This document shows positions 8,125 through 15,456 of a stretch of DNA of 24,223 bases, piece after piece. Position 1 is the first letter of the stretch; each line of letters begins with the position of its first letter. Source of the DNA: Bdellovibrionales bacterium (GTDB lineage: Bacteria > Bdellovibrionota > Bdellovibrionia > Bdellovibrionales > UBA1609). The stretch covers positions 1-24,223 of the forward strand of contig JANQSX010000182.1 in the NCBI GenBank assembly GCA_028279085.1. The letters are read 5' to 3'. The notes beneath the pieces are model-generated. The model was not told where the DNA came from and did not search any database. It was given only the letters and a program-made list of their open reading frames with translations. Made by a program: the position numbers and the translations under genes.

Positions 8125-8883
8125 TCAACCGAATCGTCCGGTGATATAAGCCTCTGTTTTTCTTTCAGATGGATTAGTGAATATCTTTGATGTTTTCTCA
8201 TATTCTACTAACTCTCCGGACAGCAAAAAAGCCGTTTTGTCTGAAATACGGGAAGCTTGTTGCATATTATGGGTAACAATAATAACTGTGACTTGCTCTT
8301 TAAGTCGTCGAATTAAATTTTCGATACGGGATGTGGATATAGGATCTAAAGCGGAAGTAGGTTCGTCCATTAAAACAACAGAAGGGTTAATTGCTAAAGC
8401 TCGAGCAATACATAATCGTTGTTGCTGTCCACCAGATAGAGAAGTCCCTTGTCGTTTGAGAATATCCTTTACTTCATCCCAAAGAGCTGCTTGTTTAAGA
8501 GAAGTTTCCACTCTTTCATATAAAACTTTCTTTTTTACCCCCATCAGTTTAAGTCCTACGGCCACATTGTCAAAAATACTTAAGCCTGGGAAAGGGTTTG
8601 GCTTTTGAAATACCATACCCACTTTTCTTCGTACTAAAACTGGATCAATAAATTTATCATAAATATTCTGATCTTCCAATAAAATTTGACCTTTTACTTC
8701 CGCTCCTGGCACTTCTTCATGCATACGGTTCAGACAACGTAAAAAAGTGGACTTCCCACAGCCGGAAGGGCCAATTAAAGCCACTACCTTGTGGGCGGGA
8801 ATCTCCAAGTTGATTTCTTTTAAAACAATTGTAGAAAAAAAACCAGCACTTAAATTTTGAACTTTTACAAGTAACTTTTCCAC
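8125..8883 (-). CDS. pstB: phosphate ABC transporter ATP-binding protein PstB
   Basis: The ATPase subunit that powers PstSCA phosphate import at the inner membrane. The 252-residue sequence has the Walker A GPSGCGKST, a Q-loop in VFQKPNPFP that is diagnostic of PstB, the ABC signature LSGGQQQR, Walker B VVLMDEPTSALDP, and the H-loop VIIVTHNMQQA. The C-terminus EAYITGRFG is also typical. The start is a GTG at 8883, preceded by GGAGAAACA. It lies 12 bp after pstA and 26 bp before phoU. Confidence 0.97.
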   Translation of the reverse strand: MEKLLVKVQNLSAGFFSTIVLKEINLEIPAHKVVALIGPSGCGKSTFLRCLNRMHEEVPGAEVKGQILLEDQNIYDKFIDPVLVRRKVGMVFQKPNPFPGLSIFDNVAVGLKLMGVKKKVLYERVETSLKQAALWDEVKDILKRQGTSLSGGQQQRLCIARALAINPSVVLMDEPTSALDPISTSRIENLIRRLKEQVTVIIVTHNMQQASRISDKTAFLLSGELVEYEKTSKIFTNPSERKTEAYITGRFG

Positions 8884-8895
8884 TGTTTCTCCATT

Positions 8896-9807
8896 TTATT
8901 TAAATTTTTTTTTTACTCTATCTTTCTTGTAGAAAAATAAACTGATTCTGGTAAAAAAATTAATAAAAAATATAAAAAGTACCAAAACCATAGCTCCTGC
9001 CCAAGCTTGGTTCTCCATTTGCTCAAAACCACTTTTTGAAAATTCATATATTTGAACTGGTAACGTGGCAATGGGTTCGTTCAAATTTCTAATATGGTAT
9101 TGATTACCTAAAGAAGTAAATAAAAGTGGAGCGGTTTCCCCTGCAATGCGTGCAATAGAAAGCATTAATACTGTTACAAGCATACTCGCAACACCAGGAA
9201 TGAGAATATACAGAATCACTTTCCATCTTGGAATACCTAGAGCTAGGCCGGCTTCACGAATATGATTAGGTACCATTTTTAAAATTTCTTCTGTTCCACG
9301 GGCTACCACAGGAAGCATGATTAACATAAGCGCTGCCGAACCGGCATAAGAAGAAAAACCATATCTAGTAACAATAACTCCATAAATAAAAATACCTACA
9401 ACAATAGAGGGAGCGCTAATTAATAAATCTATTACAAAACGAAGGATTTTAGAAGTTTTAGTGTGTTTCTATTCGTTTAAATAAACACCTATTCCCATAC
9501 CATAAGGAACACCTATAAAGCTGGCCATACCTACTACTATTGCACTTCCAATCAGTGCGTTTGACATTCCACCGCCTTTTTCTCCCGGAGATGTTGGTAA
9601 TTGAGTAAGAAAATCCCAGTTAATTGCAGAAACTCCTTTTTCCAGTACATAATACACTATGAATAAAAAAGGAATAGCTGCCAGTAAACTTAAAAAAAAT
9701 AAATGACCTATCATAAGAAAATTAAACCATTTTCTCCATCGATCTCTTAAAGAAAAAGACATGATAAGTCTTTTGTTTTTTATAGATAAGTTGTCTTTTG
9801 CAGACAT
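8896..9807 (-). pseudogene. pstA: phosphate ABC transporter permease PstA, interrupted by an in-frame amber codon
   Basis: Two open frames on the minus strand (9807-9469 and 9468-8896) are the same reading frame of one permease, separated only by a TAG at 9471-9469. Reading through gives GIGVYLNE-stop-KHTKTSKILRFV, then LLISAPSIVVGIFIYGVIV and the permease loop EAGLALGIPRWKVILYILIP. In most PstA proteins the residue at the stop is a Tyr (YLxEY), so a TAT or TAC to TAG change explains it. Total length, about 302 sense codons, fits PstA. The start at 9807 has AGGAAA upstream. The C-terminal piece has no visible ribosome binding site of its own before its first ATGs. TAG also ends two other genes here, so it is not generally reassigned. 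Either the gene is newly inactivated, is suppressed, or the base is an error. The protein would form the channel with PstC. Confidence 0.85.
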
Positions 9808-9850
9808 GAAATATTTTCCTGTTTTGTTTATTTCTTTTTTAGTTTAAATA

Positions 9851-10843
9851 TTATTTTTTATTTCTTATCGGATGGAATTTTCTATCCATCCTCCAAACTA
9901 AAATTAAAGCTAAAATGTTAATAACAAGGGAAAGGCAAAACAAAGAAAATCCCACGGCTGTTAGTGAAGCTAAATGCAGCTCATTATCAGCTTCTGCATA
10001 TTGATTAGCTAAGATGCTGGCCATTGTTTGAGCAGGTTCAAATAAAGAAGCTTTAATAGCTGTGGCATTACCTATAACCATTGTAACGGCCATTGTTTCC
10101 CCTAATGCTCTTCCTAAACCCATAATACTTGCCCCGATAATTCCTGTGGAACTTGCTTTTAGTACAGCTATTTTCAACATTTCCCATCGGGTGGTACCAA
10201 GACCCAGAACAGCTTCTCTATTGGATTCAGGAATAGTCCGAAAAACCTCTCTGCAAACAGAGGAAATGGTGGGAATAATCATAATGGCTAAAATAACTCC
10301 TCCACACATCATACCTACTCCATAGTAGGTCCCTTGAAATAAAGGCAAAAAAGAGAAATATTTAGATAAAAAAGATTGAATATAATCTCTTAAAAAGGGG
10401 GCTAAAACAAACAGTCCCCACAAGCCATATACAATAGAAGGAACTGCTGCTAACATTTCCACAATAAAACTAAGGGGTTTTGCCAACCAATTAGGAGCTA
10501 ATTCACTTAAAAAAAGAGCGACACCTACACTGATCGGTACAGCTAAAATCAAAGCTAGTATGGAAGAAACAGCTGTGCCGTAAATTAATGACAAAGCACC
10601 AAAACTTTTTGTCCAACTATTCCAGTCCGCATTAATAAAAAATTTCATTCCAAAGTTTGCAAAAGCGGGCCAGGACATTTGAAAAATAATAAATAGCATA
10701 TAAAAAAACAGGAAAATGAGAGACCAGGATAAACCTTTAAGAAAAAAGTAAAAAAGACGATCCTGAATATGAATGTCTTTTTTTCTTTCTTTTCTTTTTA
10801 GAAAAGAAAAAACAAAAACCGGGTTAAGTTTTTTTATCATCAT
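9851..10843 (-). CDS. pstC: phosphate ABC transporter permease PstC
   Basis: One of the two membrane subunits of the high-affinity phosphate importer. The 330-residue protein has an N-terminal cytoplasmic tail, a first helix at about 34-55, and five more hydrophobic segments. FIVEMLAAVPSIVYGLWG and the ATPase-coupling loop REAVLGLGTTRWEMLKIAVL match the PstC family, as does GLGRALGETMAVTMVIGN. The start ATG overlaps the end of pstS by 20 nt, suggesting translational coupling, and no independent strong ribosome binding site is visible. It is followed by pstA after a 43-bp gap. Confidence 0.96.
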   Translation of the reverse strand: MMIKKLNPVFVFSFLKRKERKKDIHIQDRLFYFFLKGLSWSLIFLFFYMLFIIFQMSWPAFANFGMKFFINADWNSWTKSFGALSLIYGTAVSSILALILAVPISVGVALFLSELAPNWLAKPLSFIVEMLAAVPSIVYGLWGLFVLAPFLRDYIQSFLSKYFSFLPLFQGTYYGVGMMCGGVILAIMIIPTISSVCREVFRTIPESNREAVLGLGTTRWEMLKIAVLKASSTGIIGASIMGLGRALGETMAVTMVIGNATAIKASLFEPAQTMASILANQYAEADNELHLASLTAVGFSLFCLSLVINILALILVWRMDRKFHPIRNKK

Positions 10844-11900
10844 TAGTAACTTTAATAGATCGTACTTTATTTTTTACTTTTTCTATAACTATTTTAGGAA
10901 GAGGTATATAGTGAAGTTTTTCACAAAAACTCTGTCCTGTATCCATAGACCAATCCAAAAATTGTACAAGAGCTTTTCCTTTGTCAGACAACATTTCTTC
11001 ATATACCAATAGGTAAGTATAAGCGGACAGAGGATATACATTTGGCCCTTTAGCTGTAACAAGAGGTTGAAATAAGTCATTTGTTTTTTTAAGCATCTGT
11101 TGTGCTGAAGTTTTAACAGTATCTGTACTGGCTTTAACAAAATGTCCTGATTTATTTTGTATTTCCGCTGTAGGTAATGTACGGTTAACCGCATAACTCA
11201 TAGCTATATAACCAATAGCTCCAGGAATTTTTTTAATAAGCCCCATAACGCCTTCATTTCCTTTACCGCCCACGCCTGTTATCCAATTAATGGATTTTCC
11301 TTTGCCCATTTTATTAAGCCATTCTTCCGAAAACTGTACGAGATATTCAGCAAAGACTGCTGTTGTGCCGCTGCCGTCAGCTCTATATACCGGAACAATA
11401 TTTTGATCAGGAAGAGAAAGTGTTGGATTAATTTCACTTATTTTTTTATGGTTCCATTTTTTGATTTTACCCATATAGATATCCACTAAAAGCGGTGCTG
11501 TTAAGCGAAGATTTTTATTTTTTAATGTTGGAAGATTATAACTCACTACAACGGCGCCCAAGGTTGTAGGTAAATGCAAAATTTTCTTTTTGGACTTTTG
11601 TATTTGTTCTTTTAGCATAGGAACATCAGTGGCTCCAAAATCTAAAGTACCTGTGAGAAACTGGCGAATTCCTCCACCACTGCCAATAGAGCGGTAATTA
11701 ATCATGATCATTGGATTTACTTTTCTGTATTCTAAAAACCACTTAGAATATAAAATATAAGGAAAAGAGGCGCCAGCTCCGTTAATCAGTAATGGTTTTT
11801 TTAATCGGTAATTTTTAGGTGGTACTTTTCCGTACGAAAATGTTAAAGACAAACAAGCTACAATGAAAATCAAATAAACAAACCGCACAACACAAGCCAT
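10824..11900 (-). CDS. pstS: periplasmic phosphate-binding protein PstS
   Basis: The substrate-binding subunit that delivers phosphate to PstCA. The first about 24 residues form a signal peptide (MACVVRFVYLIFIVACLSLTF) without a clear lipobox at the cleavage region, so it is probably periplasmic and soluble. Phosphate-binding motifs are present: INGAGASFPYILYSKW, YRSIGSGGGIRQFLTGTLDF, GATDVP and YRADGSGTTAVFAEYL. At 358 residues it is of normal length. It is the first gene of the phosphate operon, so its level would respond most directly to the repeat array at 11990-12029. AGGAAAATT lies upstream of the start with a slightly long spacing. Confidence 0.96.
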   Translation of the reverse strand: MACVVRFVYLIFIVACLSLTFSYGKVPPKNYRLKKPLLINGAGASFPYILYSKWFLEYRKVNPMIMINYRSIGSGGGIRQFLTGTLDFGATDVPMLKEQIQKSKKKILHLPTTLGAVVVSYNLPTLKNKNLRLTAPLLVDIYMGKIKKWNHKKISEINPTLSLPDQNIVPVYRADGSGTTAVFAEYLVQFSEEWLNKMGKGKSINWITGVGGKGNEGVMGLIKKIPGAIGYIAMSYAVNRTLPTAEIQNKSGHFVKASTDTVKTSAQQMLKKTNDLFQPLVTAKGPNVYPLSAYTYLLVYEEMLSDKGKALVQFLDWSMDTGQSFCEKLHYIPLPKIVIEKVKNKVRSIKVTNDDKKT

Positions 11901-11989
11901 CTTTTTAATTTTCCTGTAAGGCTAATTAGGATAAAGTGGTATTCCTGTTAATAAATATGTTCTAACTGTTTTGAAACTACACCAAATAA

Positions 11990-12029
11990 AACTAAAATTT
12001 TATTAAAATTGTGTTAAAATCCTGTCAAA
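11990..12029 (-). promoter_or_regulatory. predicted PhoB-binding repeat array (Pho box) upstream of pstS
   Basis: On the minus strand four 7-nt units follow one another at an exact 11-nt period: TTTGACA, TTTAACA, TTTAATA and TTTAGTT, separated by GGAT, CAAT and AAAT. Tandem 7-mers with 4-nt spacers are the known layout of PhoB/PhoP boxes, and TTAACA/TGACA units resemble published consensus units. The array is about 90 nt upstream of pstS. The first unit lies 13 bp before the pdxJ start on the other strand, so the same site could also affect pdxJ. The pstS -10 element is not clear to me. Confidence 0.65.
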
Positions 12030-12041
12030 TGAAAGGAATTT

Positions 12042-12785
12042 ATGACTAGGCTTAGTGTCAATGTCAATAAAATTGCCACTCTTCGTAACTCTAGAGGAAA
12101 AAATCAACCGGATTTGATAGATGTTGTGGGGAAACTCATTGATTTTGGTGTAAAAGGCATTACTGTGCATCCTCGCCCTGATGGTCGCCATATTCTCTAT
12201 GAAGACGTAAAACAGATTAAAAAATTTTTGAAAAATCAGAAGGAAGTGGAGTTCAATGTAGAAGGTTATCCTAGTGCTGACTTTTTACAACTTATGGAGG
12301 AAGTTCAACCCGAACAATGTACTTTAGTACCGGATCCACCTGTTGTTTTAACCTCTAATGCCGGATGGAGAGTATGTGAACATTTTGATTTTTTAAAATC
12401 AGTTGTAGTCGCTTTAAAGAAAAACAAGATTCGTGTCTCTTTATTTATAGATCCTTTCACTCTTACAAAAAAAGAAAGAGATGCGCTTAGTGCTTTGATG
12501 TTGGAAAGAGTGGAACTTTACACGGAAGTTTACGCTTCATCTTACTCTACAGATCAAAAAGATTCTGTGACCCAGGTCTATAGAGAAGTAGCTGAAAAAC
12601 TGACTGAACAAGGAGTGGAAATAAATGCCGGTCACGATCTCAATTTAAATAATTTGTCATGGCTGTTAAAAAATATTCCTCAAATAAAAGAAGTGTCTAT
12701 TGGTCATGCTCTAATCTGTGAATCTCTTTATCAGGGGTTAAAAAGCGTGGTGCAACAGTACCTGGAAATCTGTCGACAGAATTGA
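12042..12785 (+). CDS. pdxJ: pyridoxine 5'-phosphate synthase PdxJ
   Basis: PdxJ condenses 1-deoxy-D-xylulose 5-phosphate with 3-amino-2-oxopropyl phosphate to make pyridoxine 5'-phosphate, the last ring-forming step of the DXP-dependent vitamin B6 pathway. Family motifs of this TIM-barrel enzyme are all present: LSVNVNKIATLRNSRG, GITVHPRPDGRHI with the catalytic His, EFNVEGYPS, CTLVPDPP, ELYTEVYA, INAGHDLNLNNL and EVSIGHALI. At 247 residues it is complete. The VNVNK start is the subtype found in Bacteroidetes and some proteobacteria, distinct from the VNIDH form of E. coli. GAAAGGA precedes the ATG. It stands alone, divergent from pstS and convergent with the COG1478 gene, with 61 bp and no clear terminator between. 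Confidence 0.96.
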   Translation: MTRLSVNVNKIATLRNSRGKNQPDLIDVVGKLIDFGVKGITVHPRPDGRHILYEDVKQIKKFLKNQKEVEFNVEGYPSADFLQLMEEVQPEQCTLVPDPPVVLTSNAGWRVCEHFDFLKSVVVALKKNKIRVSLFIDPFTLTKKERDALSALMLERVELYTEVYASSYSTDQKDSVTQVYREVAEKLTEQGVEINAGHDLNLNNLSWLLKNIPQIKEVSIGHALICESLYQGLKSVVQQYLEICRQN

Positions 12786-12846
12786 CAATATTTGGTTGTT
12801 TTTTTCATAAAGTATATAAATTTTACATTGTTTGGTTTTAAATACC

Positions 12847-13560
12847 TTAAGTAAGAATCCGATCACGGTATAGGGGGTTATAAAGATCTTCTTCAATAGA
12901 AATCTTTAATTCGGAAGGATCTGTTTTATCTGTAAATTCCAGGGGAACTTCATCAGCTATTGCTAAAGGGCATTGTTCCGCTCCTTCCCCCATTAATAAA
13001 ACGGCTGAAGCGGCTAGTGCATCCACTTTATTTATTCTAGTCATTTTTAGAGGTCGTCCAAAAAGATCTTGTTGTCCGATAAGATTTTTAATAGCTTTAA
13101 ATCCACTATAAGCTAAAGCTACTCCTACTACTCCTTGACGTAAAGGTAAAGTGCGGGAATCCGTGAGCACAAGGCCGAAATTTTTTAAAGATAGTTGCTT
13201 TTTAATAGTATGAGTGATTGTTTCAGCCGAAGAAAAAGGGTCTTTCGGGTATAAAATATATTCTCCTTTTAAAGAATTAGATTCATCAATGCCGGCAGAG
13301 GGAAGCAATAAACCTTGTTGAATGGTTAGGTGGCAACCGTAAGCAATCTCACCTAAATAGTGTTCACATTCTTTTTTAATTAATGTTTGTTTATCTATTT
13401 TACTTTTATTACAGGTACGTCCTTCCGCCATGCTCACAATTTTGGAAGTGACAAATAATACAGATTTTTCTTTTAGTTTATTTTTCGTGTGCTTAAGTAT
13501 AAATTCCACTAAATTCATATCTTTTGAGAATACATTAGTTTTAATGGCTTCAATTTTCAT
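12847..13560 (-). CDS. COG1478 ligase (CofE-like), proposed alternative folylglutamate synthase
   Basis: A 237-residue member of the coenzyme F420-0:gamma-glutamyl ligase family (COG1478). Visible family motifs are FVTSKIVSMAEGR near the N-terminus, LLPSAGIDESN, and LVLTDSRTLPLRQGVVGVAL, followed by DALAASAVLLMGEGAEQCPLA. F420 biosynthesis is not otherwise indicated here. In Chlamydia the equivalent protein CT611 lies in the folate cluster and has been proposed as a FolC substitute that adds glutamate to folate. The position here, 46 bp after folKP and last in the folate run, supports the same role by inference. GAAAGGA precedes the ATG. I give no gene symbol because the function rests on context. 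Confidence 0.82.
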   Translation of the reverse strand: MKIEAIKTNVFSKDMNLVEFILKHTKNKLKEKSVLFVTSKIVSMAEGRTCNKSKIDKQTLIKKECEHYLGEIAYGCHLTIQQGLLLPSAGIDESNSLKGEYILYPKDPFSSAETITHTIKKQLSLKNFGLVLTDSRTLPLRQGVVGVALAYSGFKAIKNLIGQQDLFGRPLKMTRINKVDALAASAVLLMGEGAEQCPLAIADEVPLEFTDKTDPSELKISIEEDLYNPLYRDRILT

Positions 13561-13606
13561 AAAACATATCCTTTCTTTTTATTAATTTATAAAAAATCAC
13601 TACTAT

Positions 13607-14893
13607 TCATTCCATATTACTGCAGTTTAGAAAACCGCGTAAAACACAGTTGTGAAAACCGGCTTTATGTACACGAAGGATATCAACTCCTTTTGCCGCT
13701 AAAAAAAGAGATATTCCTGCGCTCTCCGGATCTCTTTCTTGAGGTTTGTCATAAGAAAATATCTTCATAAATGATTTTCTAGAGTGTCCTACTAAAATCC
13801 GAAAGGGAAAACTATAAAACTCCTCAATGCGTTTTAAGATTTCCAAAGATTGTTCAGCAGTTTTTCCAAAACCGATTCCTGGATCAAAAATAATACGATT
13901 CAAATGGATATTGTGTTTATTCAAAATATCTAGTTTTTTATTTAGCCACTTTTTTATTTCTTCTACAGGATCTGTATTTACTGATAAAGTTTTTTTGGGA
14001 TTCGCCGGTACAGTTAAACTATGCATGAGAATGTATTCTATATTTGTATCTTTAATGCATTTTTTCATTTCATGGGAAAGACCACTCACATCATTAATAA
14101 TATCCGCTCCTTTATCAAGAGCCTTTAGAACTGTTTGTGGATGGCGCGTATCTATACTCAGTCGTGGACGAAAACATTTATCTTTATAAAAATCGAAAAA
14201 AACTTCAATATAAGGTGCTAGCCTTTGCCATTCTTTGTTTGGAGATACCGGAGTGGCTCCTGGACGGGTGGACTCTGCTCCTAAATCCACAATATGAACA
14301 TTATGATCAAGCATTTTTTTTAAAGCGGATTGAAAACTATCAATGTTAAGCTGGTCCCCATCAGAAAAAGAATCCGGAGTAATATTAAAGATGTGCATTA
14401 AGGTAGGAGTTTTAACTTTTAATTTGCGAAAATAATCTAAGGTTGTTCTATTTGTTCCTGGTATTTTAAGGTAAGGATTAACTTCTTTTAAAGGAGTAAG
14501 AACAAAATTTCTTTTTGTTAATTCCGGATGAGGGATTTTCAAATGAGGAGTATTTATTATTTCTTCTCCAAACAGTAAAATATCCAGATCAATTACCCGA
14601 GGGGCCCATTTGAAGGTTTTTTCCCGCCCCAGTGTTTTTTCAATATTTTTTAAAATATGTAGTAACTGTATAGGGGGTTGTTCAAACTGGATTTTTATAA
14701 CCGTATTTAGAAAAGGTTTGTTCCAGTTTTCGGGAGCTGTCGGGGGCAATAAAGCGGGTGTTTCATATACAGAAGAAGTTTTAATAATAGAAATCCCCCG
14801 ATTTTTTATATTTCTTACAGCTTGTTCCAGGTTTTGTAAACGATCTCCTAAATTGGAACCCAAGCTAATGTATACTTCTGTTTTCTTTTTCAT
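13607..14893 (-). CDS. folKP: bifunctional HPPK-DHPS (FolK-FolP fusion)
   Basis: One 428-residue chain carrying two consecutive folate enzymes. Residues about 5-160 are 6-hydroxymethyl-7,8-dihydropterin pyrophosphokinase: YISLGSNLGDRLQNLEQAV and the metal-binding WAPRVIDLDILLFG. Residues about 165-425 are dihydropteroate synthase, which joins the activated pterin to p-aminobenzoate: HIFNITPDSFSDG, DLGAESTRPGATPV, LSIDTRHP, IINDVSG, FDPGIGFGKT and LVGHSRKSF. The fused form is known from Chlamydia, Rickettsia and some eukaryotes, while many bacteria have separate genes. AAGGAG precedes the ATG by a normal spacing. It is flanked by folB (65 bp) and the COG1478 gene (46 bp) on the same strand. 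All catalytic motifs look intact. Confidence 0.96.
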   Translation of the reverse strand: MKKKTEVYISLGSNLGDRLQNLEQAVRNIKNRGISIIKTSSVYETPALLPPTAPENWNKPFLNTVIKIQFEQPPIQLLHILKNIEKTLGREKTFKWAPRVIDLDILLFGEEIINTPHLKIPHPELTKRNFVLTPLKEVNPYLKIPGTNRTTLDYFRKLKVKTPTLMHIFNITPDSFSDGDQLNIDSFQSALKKMLDHNVHIVDLGAESTRPGATPVSPNKEWQRLAPYIEVFFDFYKDKCFRPRLSIDTRHPQTVLKALDKGADIINDVSGLSHEMKKCIKDTNIEYILMHSLTVPANPKKTLSVNTDPVEEIKKWLNKKLDILNKHNIHLNRIIFDPGIGFGKTAEQSLEILKRIEEFYSFPFRILVGHSRKSFMKIFSYDKPQERDPESAGISLFLAAKGVDILRVHKAGFHNCVLRGFLNCSNME

Positions 14894-14958
14894 TCTTTTT
14901 CTCCTTTTTGATTCAAAGACTCAAATTGGGATAATTAGCTTTTTTAAGGATGATTAAA

Positions 14959-15330
14959 TTAAAAAAAATCACCATAGGTGTAGGAGACTCCCCCTTTCAG
15001 ATGGGCGACTGGCGGGTGTACTTTTTGAACACATACACGAACTCTTGTCTTTTTTGGAGCTGGTAATAATTTTTTTACTGTAGTAAAAGTATCGAAAGCC
15101 AATTTTTCAATTAAGGAAAATTGTTTTTGAGATATAAGTTGTTGTATTTGTTCACATATTCTAGAGTAGCAAACAGAATTTTCTATTTTGTCAGTTTTTT
15201 CGTCTTTTAATGCTTGGGTAAAGCCTATAGTGATATGAAAGGCAATGTCTTGGGATTTGTCACGCTCCTCTTTAGTGCGTCCAATATAAACTGGTAATAC
15301 AAGAGATTTGATCTCCAAAAGGGAATGCAT
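14959..15330 (-). CDS. folB: dihydroneopterin aldolase FolB
   Basis: FolB converts 7,8-dihydroneopterin to 6-hydroxymethyl-7,8-dihydropterin and glycolaldehyde, the substrate for the FolK half of the next gene. At 123 residues it has the typical length. LVLPVYIGRTKEERDKSQDI near the start, with the conserved Glu, the SLIEKLAFDTF segment and the C-terminal VQKVHPPV with the conserved Lys fit the family. GAGGAG lies upstream of the ATG at a 9-10 nt spacing. The 125-bp leader has an arm complementary to the start of this ribosome binding site (see 15344-15418). Sequence is divergent but context makes the call firm. Confidence 0.9.
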   Translation of the reverse strand: MHSLLEIKSLVLPVYIGRTKEERDKSQDIAFHITIGFTQALKDEKTDKIENSVCYSRICEQIQQLISQKQFSLIEKLAFDTFTTVKKLLPAPKKTRVRVCVQKVHPPVAHLKGGVSYTYGDFF

Positions 15331-15343
15331 TTAATTTATGCTC

Positions 15344-15418
15344 CTCTGTCTGAAATAAAAAAATTAAACCCCTATGCTTATCCCAGGGCCTACTTTTAAG
15401 CTATATCCAAGGACAGAG
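15344..15418 (-). promoter_or_regulatory. possible long-range stem masking the folB ribosome binding site
   Basis: On the minus strand CTCTGTC (15418-15412) is perfectly complementary to GACAGAG (15350-15344), which contains the first bases of the GAGGAG ribosome binding site of folB. A CCCT...AGGG pair lies between them. The intervening loop of 61 nt also contains two similar stretches, CCTTGGATATAGC and CCTGGGATAAGC. A 7-bp match in a leader of this size is not rare, so this is only a candidate. I could not match it to a known riboswitch class. Confidence 0.22.
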
Positions 15419-15441
15419 TCTTTTCAGAGTTTGTAAAAGTC

Positions 15442-15456
15442 AAACCCTTTGGGTTT
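15442..15456 (-). terminator. weak hairpin at the end of the CADD-like gene
   Basis: AAACCC and GGGTTT flank a 3-nt loop and begin inside the stop codon of the upstream gene. On the minus strand the hairpin is followed by GACTTTTAC, a poor T-tract, so at best it is a leaky terminator or an mRNA-processing boundary before folB. Confidence 0.3.

Noticed and set aside
8177..8608. A 143-codon plus-strand frame inside pstB
   Set aside because: It is antisense to the conserved PstB coding sequence and resembles no protein.
9469..9471. TAG reassigned to an amino acid in this genome
   Set aside because: TAG is the natural end of the M23 peptidase (16171-16173) and of the lipoprotein (22326-22328), both at places where the family or sequence would be expected to stop.
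8896..9807. A frameshift or two separate permease genes at pstA
   Set aside because: Both pieces are in the same frame with no inserted or missing residues around the junction; the only break is one TAG codon.
12003..12191. A minus-strand open frame overlapping the pdxJ start
   Set aside because: It is the complement of the well-supported PdxJ frame, has no recognisable protein character and no ribosome binding site.
15331..15455. Known tetrahydrofolate riboswitch ahead of folB
   Set aside because: I could not line up the conserved core of either THF riboswitch class; only a possible ribosome-binding-site pairing remains.
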